Positions 42,253-47,541 of a stretch of DNA of 47,541 nucleotides are shown here, one piece after another; positions within the stretch are counted from its first letter, which is position 1, and each line of letters begins with the position of its first letter. The DNA comes from Verrucomicrobiales bacterium (lineage in GTDB: Bacteria > Verrucomicrobiota > Verrucomicrobiia > Limisphaerales > UBA9464), in assembly GCA_027489875.1 (NCBI GenBank), contig JAIXZE010000159.1:1-47541 (forward strand). The letters are read 5' to 3'. The position numbers and the translations under genes were made by a program. The notes under the pieces were generated by a model that was not told the origin of the DNA, did not search any database, and saw only the letters and a list, made by a program, of their open reading frames with translations.

Positions 42253-43008
42253 ATGAAACTGCTGCCAACCCATCCACTGTCGCGAACTGCGTTCACGCTG
42301 ATCGAGTTGCTCGTCGTGATCGCGATCATCGCGATCCTGGCAGGGATGCTCCTTCCAGCCCTGGCCCGGGGGAAGGAATCAGCGCTGCGGACCAAATGCC
42401 TGAACAACCTCCGCCAGATCGGCGTGGGCGTGCTCATGTACGCGGATGACAACCGCGATGTCCTCCTCGAAGCCCGGTTTGGCGAAGTCCAGGTCTGCCT
42501 GAATCCCCCGGAGCGCAAGGCCGCCGCAAGCGTTGGACTCATCGTCAACTCAAACTCCACCACGCAGATCTGGACCTGCCCCAACCGGGCCACATTTCCC
42601 CAGTACGAGCGGGACTTCGACCAATGGGTGATCGGCTTTCAATACTTCGGTGGCATCAAGACGTGGAAGAACCCCGCTGGAACATTCCCTTCGCGCAGTC
42701 CGATCAAGAGCAGTCTTTCGCAGCCGGGATGGGTCCTTGCCGCCGACGCCGTCATGAAGGTCGACGGCAAATGGGGCGGAGGCCGGGATACATCGTTCAA
42801 GAACATGCCGCCCCACAAGGCCGCCGGAAACCTGCCGCTCGGAGGCAATCAACTCTTCATGGATGGCTCCGCCCGGTGGGTACAGTTCAAGCAGATGCTC
42901 TTCATCCATTCATGGAACACCACGGGGGCTCGGGATGCCTACTTCGCGCAGGACGACCTGGGCGATCAGCTGACGGCCAAAATCCCCCAGATTCGGGCGA
43001 AATTCTGA
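42253..43008 (+). CDS. Prepilin-type N-terminal domain protein (type II secretion/pilin-like)
   Basis: About 251 residues. The start [20 protein letters not shown] continues [20 protein letters not shown], a class III prepilin signal with the hydrophobic helix adjoining the peptidase site (cleaved before the FTLIE Phe). The C-terminal part has a DUF1559-like look ([20 protein letters not shown], and [20 protein letters not shown] near the end), typical of the many such proteins in Verrucomicrobia and Planctomycetes. It is probably secreted or surface-attached through a pseudopilus-like route. ATG 42253 is preferred over 42202. No secretion-system genes are adjacent. Confidence 0.88.
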   Translation: MKLLPTHPLSRTAFTLIELLVVIAIIAILAGMLLPALARGKESALRTKCLNNLRQIGVGVLMYADDNRDVLLEARFGEVQVCLNPPERKAAASVGLIVNSNSTTQIWTCPNRATFPQYERDFDQWVIGFQYFGGIKTWKNPAGTFPSRSPIKSSLSQPGWVLAADAVMKVDGKWGGGRDTSFKNMPPHKAAGNLPLGGNQLFMDGSARWVQFKQMLFIHSWNTTGARDAYFAQDDLGDQLTAKIPQIRAKF

Positions 43009-43103
43009 AGCTTGCCTGAAGGGATGGCGGACAAACCAATCCTTCCATGAGGCAACACAGGTGACACCTGCCTTTCCAAATCATCCCGCGGCAAGCACCT
43101 CCC

Positions 43104-43682
43104 TCACGCGGTGGCGGCAGCCTTCGGCTCAAAGACGTAAATCCGATCAGCAGAATGAGCCTCAACCTTGGTCAAAAGCTTCAACCCCGCCGATTCCGAC
43201 TCTTCCAGAAGCGTCGCCTCCGTCAGGTCTGAAACCCAGGCCAATGTGCGGCGCTGGGGAAGGTTGTTGAAGTGATCCAGAACGCAGTAGGACAGCAGTA
43301 CCCGCATCCGACACCGTTCGGCAAGGGTGCGCAGGAACCATCGATAATCCTCCACATACTCCAGACATCCGCTCACGAAGAGGACGTCGTACGCCCCCTC
43401 GGGGAACTCGGCGCGGTTCAGGTCGCAAACAATGCAACCTTCACCACGGGCCACGTAGTCGGTCCCCGAGTATTTCACCGTGGCGGGGATGAACTCCCGG
43501 AGCCACATCTTCCCGCATCCAACATCCAGAATGGTCTTGGCCTCCTTGGGAATGAAGGAAGCCATCAGTTGGATGCGCTGCTTCCATAACTCGTCGAACG
43601 TCTCGACGTCCTTCCATGTTCGCTTGGAAAGTCCAAGTCGACGAAGGACGGCGTTTGGGGCCCGAATGAGCTTCTTTAGCAT
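43104..43682 (-). CDS. SAM-dependent methyltransferase (class I)
   Basis: About 192 residues. Motif I is AKTILDVGCGKMWLREFIPA with Asp-Val-Gly-Cys-Gly. Motif II-like text is IVCDLNRAEFPEGAYDVLFV and a post-motif is LSYCVLDHFNNLPQRRTLAW. The substrate is unknown; similar short proteins act on sugars or small molecules in surface biosynthesis. ATG 43682 gives MLKKLIRAPNAVLRRLGLSK, a basic, partly amphipathic start. It is isolated on the minus strand. The 336-bp gap to the divergent FHA gene (43683-44018) is AT-richer near 43880-43900 but shows no other gene. Confidence 0.84.
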   Translation of the reverse strand: MLKKLIRAPNAVLRRLGLSKRTWKDVETFDELWKQRIQLMASFIPKEAKTILDVGCGKMWLREFIPATVKYSGTDYVARGEGCIVCDLNRAEFPEGAYDVLFVSGCLEYVEDYRWFLRTLAERCRMRVLLSYCVLDHFNNLPQRRTLAWVSDLTEATLLEESESAGLKLLTKVEAHSADRIYVFEPKAAATA

Positions 43683-44018
43683 TCTCAAAGGTTGGGTACT
43701 CGCAGTGTTTCCAGAGATCCCCACCGCCGTATCTCACCGCGCGAGCCATACCTGAGCCCAGCCAATGTCACCCGCGCCCCTCAGTCAAGAGGTGATCCAG
43801 AGTTCCTGCCAAGAAATGTCAGGCTCGTGGCGGACTTGAAATCCTCACCCCAAAAACGCCCTCTCGAGCATTGTACGTCAATACATTACATACTTTCGAA
43901 GGTAGCCTGCCAGAATCACTTCATGCGTCCGGCAAACCCCTTCACAAGGTCCAAACCTTTCGGTGACCTGCCCACAAGGAACCGATATGTTGTGGCTCAA
44001 GGATTCCGGTGCCGGCGT

Positions 44019-44612
44019 ATGCATTTCTACCATCTTCGTGGCCTCCTGATGCCACTCAGGTTCGACCTTCGGGGCGGCCTGAACACCGTTGGTCGCAATC
44101 CAACGAACGACGTCGTCATCCACGAGGCGTCCGTTTCCGCCTTTCATGCCGAAATCTCCCTGGATGAAAGGGGCGTCATCGTCCGGGACCTTCAGTCCAC
44201 AAACGGCACCTTCATCGACGATGAACCGATCACAGAGCAGGAAATCCGCTCTGGTCAGGTGGTCCAGTTCGGCACCGTCGCCCTCAGATTGGAGATCGAT
44301 GAGATCCGGATCCATGTACCCAAGTTGGGATCCGAACCGACAGCAACCGCCTCTCCACGTCCCGGTCCAGCTCACTCCCTGATGTCGGTGCCGGCCACAC
44401 ATCGGTGTACCCAATGCAATCGACTGCATCACGAGTCCGGCTTGAAGCGGGTCCGGGTGGGGGGTGACGCATCCGATATGCTCTTTTGCCCAAGTTGCAG
44501 CGGCCGTGTGGAGGCGCTGGCAGAAGAGCCCACCGCACAGGTATCGAAACCAGGAATCCTCGCGCGCATCACCCAGACGATTCGTCTGGGGCGGCGGAAG
44601 CCGAGGCCCTGA
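44019..44612 (+). CDS. FHA-domain protein with C-terminal zinc ribbon
   Basis: About 197 residues. The FHA domain (about residues 5-95) reads LRFDLRGGLNTVGRNPTNDV, SVSAFHAEISLDERGVIVRD and LQSTNGTFIDDEPITEQEIR; it binds phosphothreonine peptides. After a Pro-rich linker, C-X2-C pairs (CTQC and CPSC) make a zinc-ribbon-like end, followed by a basic tail. No Ser/Thr kinase gene is near. The start ATG 44019 keeps the first FHA strand; ATG 44049 or an earlier frame is possible. Confidence 0.82.
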   Translation: MHFYHLRGLLMPLRFDLRGGLNTVGRNPTNDVVIHEASVSAFHAEISLDERGVIVRDLQSTNGTFIDDEPITEQEIRSGQVVQFGTVALRLEIDEIRIHVPKLGSEPTATASPRPGPAHSLMSVPATHRCTQCNRLHHESGLKRVRVGGDASDMLFCPSCSGRVEALAEEPTAQVSKPGILARITQTIRLGRRKPRP

Positions 44613-44666
44613 GTGCAGTCCAGGCTTGCCCTGCCGGCGGGGTTCAGCACCGAATGTCCCACCGCT

Positions 44667-45563
44667 ATGCAAACGTCATCCGTCACGCGTCGTCATTTCC
44701 TGACCACCAGCGCGCTTGCTGCCGCCGGCCTGGCTTCGGGATGCAGCAGCCAATCCGGGGTTGGCACCGGCCGCAGCTTCAAGGGCCCTGTTGGCCTCCA
44801 ACTGTACAGTCTGCGCGCCCAGTTCATGCGCGACGTCCCCGGGACGATCCAGAAAGTGGCCAGTTATGGCATTCGCGAGGTCGAACTCGCCGGCACCTAC
44901 AACTTCAAGCCCGAGGCATTCCGCGACATGCTCCTGACCGCCGGCTTGCAACCCGTCAGCCAGCACGTCGGATTCGAGCGCTACGAGAAGGAACCTGCCA
45001 AGGTGGCAGCGGAGGCAAAGGCACTCGGCCTGAAATACACCGGCTGCGCGTGGATTCCGCACAAGGGAGCCTTTGACGCCGCCCAGGCACGTCACGCCGC
45101 GAAGGTGTTCAACGAAGCCGGCAAGATCCTCGCAGACCAGGGACTCCGCTGCTTCTACCATTGCCACGGCTTCGAGTTCCAACCGGGTGCTGCCGGTCCA
45201 GGAACCACCGCCATGGACATCCTCATGCAGGAAACAGACCCGCGCTACATGTCCTATCAGATGGACATCCTGTGGGTGGTGTTCCCCGGTGAGGATCCCG
45301 CCGCATGGCTCCTCAAGTACCCCGGACGCTGGGAACTCATGCATCTCAAGGACCTCAAGCCCGGCGTTGCGACTGGCCTCCACACCGGCGGAACGGATCC
45401 CAACAACGACGTGGTCCTCGGCACAGGGCAGATGAACTGGCCCAAGATCCTCGCCGCTGCGAAGAAGTCCGGCGTGAAGCACTACTTCATCGAGGATGAG
45501 AGCGTCGCCGCCCCCGACCACATTCCCCAGTCCCTCGCCTATCTCTCGCAGGTCCGGTTCTGA
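44667..45563 (+). CDS. Tat-exported lipoprotein, xylose isomerase-like TIM barrel
   Basis: About 298 residues of the sugar phosphate isomerase/epimerase (AP endonuclease 2-like) family. The signal has SVTRRHFLTTSALAAAGLAS then GCSS, a twin-arginine and lipobox combination. The barrel includes GLQLYSLRAQFMRDVPGTIQ, FRDMLLTAGLQPVSQHVGFE and HCHGFEFQPG, and a metal-site Glu/Asp/His pattern ending YFIEDESVAAPDHIPQSLAY. The actual sugar substrate is unknown. ATG 44667 is selected because it gives the signal; an upstream in-frame ATG at 44613 adds a non-signal segment. It follows the FHA gene by 54 bp and is closed by a strong terminator. Confidence 0.88.
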   Translation: MQTSSVTRRHFLTTSALAAAGLASGCSSQSGVGTGRSFKGPVGLQLYSLRAQFMRDVPGTIQKVASYGIREVELAGTYNFKPEAFRDMLLTAGLQPVSQHVGFERYEKEPAKVAAEAKALGLKYTGCAWIPHKGAFDAAQARHAAKVFNEAGKILADQGLRCFYHCHGFEFQPGAAGPGTTAMDILMQETDPRYMSYQMDILWVVFPGEDPAAWLLKYPGRWELMHLKDLKPGVATGLHTGGTDPNNDVVLGTGQMNWPKILAAAKKSGVKHYFIEDESVAAPDHIPQSLAYLSQVRF

Positions 45564-45587
45564 CCTCGTCCCGCATCCCAGACGTGC

Positions 45588-45624
45588 GAAGGCCCCGGTT
45601 TCGGCCAACGAAACCGGGGCCTTC
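45588..45624. terminator. Strong bidirectional terminator
   Basis: GAAGGCCCCGGTTTCG and CGAAACCGGGGCCTTC form a perfect 16-bp stem with a GCCAA loop, between the convergent isomerase-like and DedA genes. TGCATTT follows on the plus strand. Confidence 0.9.
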
Positions 45625-45640
45625 TGCATTTCCGACGGAC

Positions 45641-46300
45641 CTACTGACCGCTGGGATTGCGGCGCTGCCGCCGCGCCTTCCACCATTCGAAAACCATGGG
45701 CAGGATGCTGACAAAGATGATGCCGAGGACGATCACCTCGAATCGGCGCTTCACGAACTCGCGCCCGCCAAAATACCACCCACACGGCAGGATCAACCCG
45801 ATCCACAGGATGGCACCCACGATGTTGAACATCATGAACCGCCCGTAGTTCATCGCCCCCATGCCCGCCACGAACGGAGCAAAGGTCCGGACAATTGGAA
45901 CGAAGCGCGCCAGGATGATCGTCTTTCCGCCGTACTTCTCATAGAAGGCGTGGGTCTTGTCGATGTGGCTTTGCCGGACCAATCGGGGAAACCAGGCCTG
46001 CACGCGGGTGCCAAATTTCGCCCCAACCCAGTAGTTCACGGTATCGCCGATGATCGCCGCCAAAAGCATGAGCCCGCCGGCAATCCAGATGTTGAGCCCT
46101 GACTTCTCGTTGGCCGCGACAGCCCCCACCGCGAAGACGAGGGAATCACCGGGCAGGACTGGCGTAATGACCAAGCCTGTCTCCGCAAAGATGATCGCGA
46201 ACAGCATGGCGTACACCCAGGCCCCGAACCGCTGGGTCAGCTCGAACAGGTGGTCCTGCAAGTGCAGTACGTAGTCCAGAAAGGTTTTCAGCAATTCCAT
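45641..46300 (-). CDS. DedA family membrane protein
   Basis: A 219-residue inner-membrane protein of the DedA/SNARE-associated family, involved in membrane lipid scrambling and proton-motive-force maintenance in other bacteria. Characteristic text: FAETGLVITPVLPGDSLVFA, IIGDTVNYWVGAKFGTRVQA and the signature YGGKTIILARFVPIVRTFAP, FVAGMGAMNYGRFMMFNIVG. It has about five membrane spans, and the basic tail ends QRRNPSGQ. It is divergent from the alcohol dehydrogenase and convergent with the isomerase-like gene. Confidence 0.93.
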   Translation of the reverse strand: MELLKTFLDYVLHLQDHLFELTQRFGAWVYAMLFAIIFAETGLVITPVLPGDSLVFAVGAVAANEKSGLNIWIAGGLMLLAAIIGDTVNYWVGAKFGTRVQAWFPRLVRQSHIDKTHAFYEKYGGKTIILARFVPIVRTFAPFVAGMGAMNYGRFMMFNIVGAILWIGLILPCGWYFGGREFVKRRFEVIVLGIIFVSILPMVFEWWKARRQRRNPSGQ

Positions 46301-46367
46301 CGCAGGCGCAGAACCTGCGTGAAGTTCACCTTGCCCCGCAAGTCACATGTCCATGAGGTTTTCAGTC

Positions 46368-47387
46368 ATGCGCGCCGCCGTACTCCACGGAAAGGAGGAT
46401 GTCCGACTCGAGAACCTGCCCGAACCGATCCTCGCCGAGGGTCAGGTCCGCGTCCGCATCAGGGCCGCCCTGACGTGCGGCACGGACCTCAAGGTGTTCC
46501 GGCGCGGCTATCACGCCCGCATGCTGACCCCACCCTGCGTCTTCGGGCACGAGTTCGCCGGCGCGGTCTCCGAAGTCCATCCGTCCGTGAGGGAATGGAA
46601 GGTTGGCGATCGTGTCGTGGCAGCCAACTCGGCACCTTGCGGCACCTGTGCTCCCTGCCGCCGGGGGCAGGCCCACCTTTGCGACGATCTCCTCTTCCTC
46701 AACGGGGCGTACGCCCAGTCCATCGTCATCCCGGCTCGCATCGTCACCACCAATCTCCTCCGCATTCCCGCCGACCTTTCCCTCGTCGACGCGGCCCTCA
46801 CCGAACCCCTCGCCTGCGTGGTTCAGGGCGTCGAAGACCTCCAACTGAAGGCCGGTGAACACCTGGCGGTCATGGGTGCTGGTCCCATCGGACTCATGGC
46901 TACCGCATTGGCCCTGCACTCCGGAGTTTCCGTGACGGTCATCGGCCGCAACCAGGCCCGATTGGACGCCGCGCGTCGGTTGGGGGCCCATCGGGTCATC
47001 GAAAATGCAGGGGATGGCGATTGTCCGGAGCTGGATCGACTTCAGCCGGATGCCGTCTTCGAAGCCGTTGGCAAACCCAACACGTGGGAGCAGGCCATCC
47101 GGTGCGTCCGGAAAGGAGGCCGCGTGAACCTGTTCGGCGGTTGTCCGTCCGGTGCCACCGTCACTCTCGATACCACCCGCGTCCACTACCACGCCCTGAC
47201 CCTGCTCGCTTCGTTTCATCACACGCCCACCACGATCCGGAAGGCCTTTGCGTTGATCGAAGCCGGCGTGGTCCGCTCCCGGGAATTTGTCGACGGCCGC
47301 ACGCCCCTGTCCGCCCTTCCGGAGCTCTTCCGATCCATGTGTTCCGGGAACCGCTTCGTAAAGACGCTCGTCGATGTGGATCTTTGA
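46368..47387 (+). CDS. Zinc-dependent alcohol dehydrogenase (MDR family)
   Basis: About 339 residues. The catalytic zinc set starts with Cys in LTCGTDLKVFRRG and GHEFAG. The structural zinc has four Cys in APCGTCAPCRRGQAHLC. The NAD-binding Rossmann motif is VMGAGPIGLMATALALHSGV. It resembles sorbitol/threonine-type dehydrogenases, though the substrate is not defined by these motifs. ATG 46368 gives MRAAVLHGKEDVRLENLPEP, the usual start; ATG 46347 adds seven residues. It is followed by the probable clpS after 44 bp. Confidence 0.91.
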   Translation: MRAAVLHGKEDVRLENLPEPILAEGQVRVRIRAALTCGTDLKVFRRGYHARMLTPPCVFGHEFAGAVSEVHPSVREWKVGDRVVAANSAPCGTCAPCRRGQAHLCDDLLFLNGAYAQSIVIPARIVTTNLLRIPADLSLVDAALTEPLACVVQGVEDLQLKAGEHLAVMGAGPIGLMATALALHSGVSVTVIGRNQARLDAARRLGAHRVIENAGDGDCPELDRLQPDAVFEAVGKPNTWEQAIRCVRKGGRVNLFGGCPSGATVTLDTTRVHYHALTLLASFHHTPTTIRKAFALIEAGVVRSREFVDGRTPLSALPELFRSMCSGNRFVKTLVDVDL

Positions 47388-47431
47388 GCGCCCGCTTTGC
47401 GTCATCCGCCAGATCCGCTAGGATCGCCGCC

Positions 47432-47541
47432 GTGGCCAGTCCGGATACTACAACCACCGCTCCTGCCCCGGTCATCACGCCGAGGGAAGAGACACGCGAA
47501 GCCCGCGCACCCGGCTTCCTCGTGATCTGCTGGAATGATCC
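47432..47541 (+). CDS. clpS: Probable ClpS adaptor, truncated by window end
   Basis: The last 36 codons from a GTG at 47432 read MASPDTTTTAPAPVITPREE, then TREARAPGFLVICWNDP. The GFLVICWNDP stretch resembles the conserved start of the ClpS core (V.V.W.DDPVN in many relatives), and a disordered acidic N-terminus is usual. ClpS brings N-end-rule substrates to ClpA/ClpC. If correct it complements clpC elsewhere in this window. Only the first strand is visible, so the call is moderate. Confidence 0.5.
   Translation, partial: MASPDTTTTAPAPVITPREETREARAPGFLVICWND

Overview
The window is high-GC bacterial chromosome. It most likely comes from a Verrucomicrobiota member, perhaps near the Pedosphaera/Limisphaera group; this is inferred from gene content, not from a marker-gene search. 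The outer-membrane genes (mlaEFD-type lipid transporter, lipid A N-terminal domain protein) point to a diderm. Other clues are a prepilin-like protein with the [23 protein letters not shown] start, a 33-residue AURKAIP1/COX24-type basic protein, an mcsA-mcsB-clpC cluster in a diderm, RNase HIII, long-form HisG, and many Sec/Tat-exported proteins sharing one short FYR-type module. No prophage, insertion sequence, CRISPR array or toxin locus was found. It looks like core chromosome with interspersed non-coding repeats.

Layout. 1-9.7 kb: rarA (runs off the left edge) with a probable 6S RNA just upstream, a family 4 glycosyltransferase, tRNA-Gln(UUG), an ECF sigma factor, a secreted beta-helix protein, a 65-residue membrane peptide behind a sigma-54-like promoter, an exported lactonase-type beta-propeller, thymidine phosphorylase and an AlkA-type glycosylase. 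Three kinds of palindromic repeats lie between these genes. 10-15.5 kb: a 1326-residue exported protein built on an exact 648-bp period, then a 488-residue exported protein. 15.5-25 kb, all minus strand: a FAD-linked oxidase behind an mlaE-mlaF-mlaD transporter operon, the McsA/McsB/ClpC protein-arginine-phosphorylation and unfoldase cluster, and branched-chain aminotransferase. 25-35 kb: a LAB_N protein with a zinc ribbon, a beta-CASP metallo-hydrolase with two related small membrane-anchored proteins, RNase HIII, MutY, an M16 protease, DUF2203, a TPR lipoprotein, the COX24-like protein and HisG. 35-47.5 kb: an exported metallophosphoesterase / FAD oxidoreductase / TPR cluster divergent from the primary sigma factor rpoD, a prepilin-like protein, a methyltransferase, an FHA/zinc-ribbon protein, a Tat-exported sugar isomerase-like lipoprotein, DedA, a zinc alcohol dehydrogenase and the first codons of what looks like clpS.

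Connected functions. Several genes concern protein quality control: mcsA, mcsB, clpC, probable clpS and an M16 protease. Another group concerns DNA and RNA maintenance: rarA, alkA-like, mutY, rnhC and the beta-CASP protein. A third set is an exported repertoire of beta-helix, propeller, phosphoesterase and FAD-oxidoreductase proteins. Transcription control is represented by rpoD, an ECF sigma factor, a sigma-54-like promoter and 6S RNA. Standing out most are the 648-bp tandem repeat protein, the basic histone-H1-like tail on RpoD with a perfect palindrome in its leader, the intergenic inverted-repeat family, the mcsAB-clpC cluster without an adjacent ctsR, and the shared exported-protein module. 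All calls come from reading the sequence without database searches.
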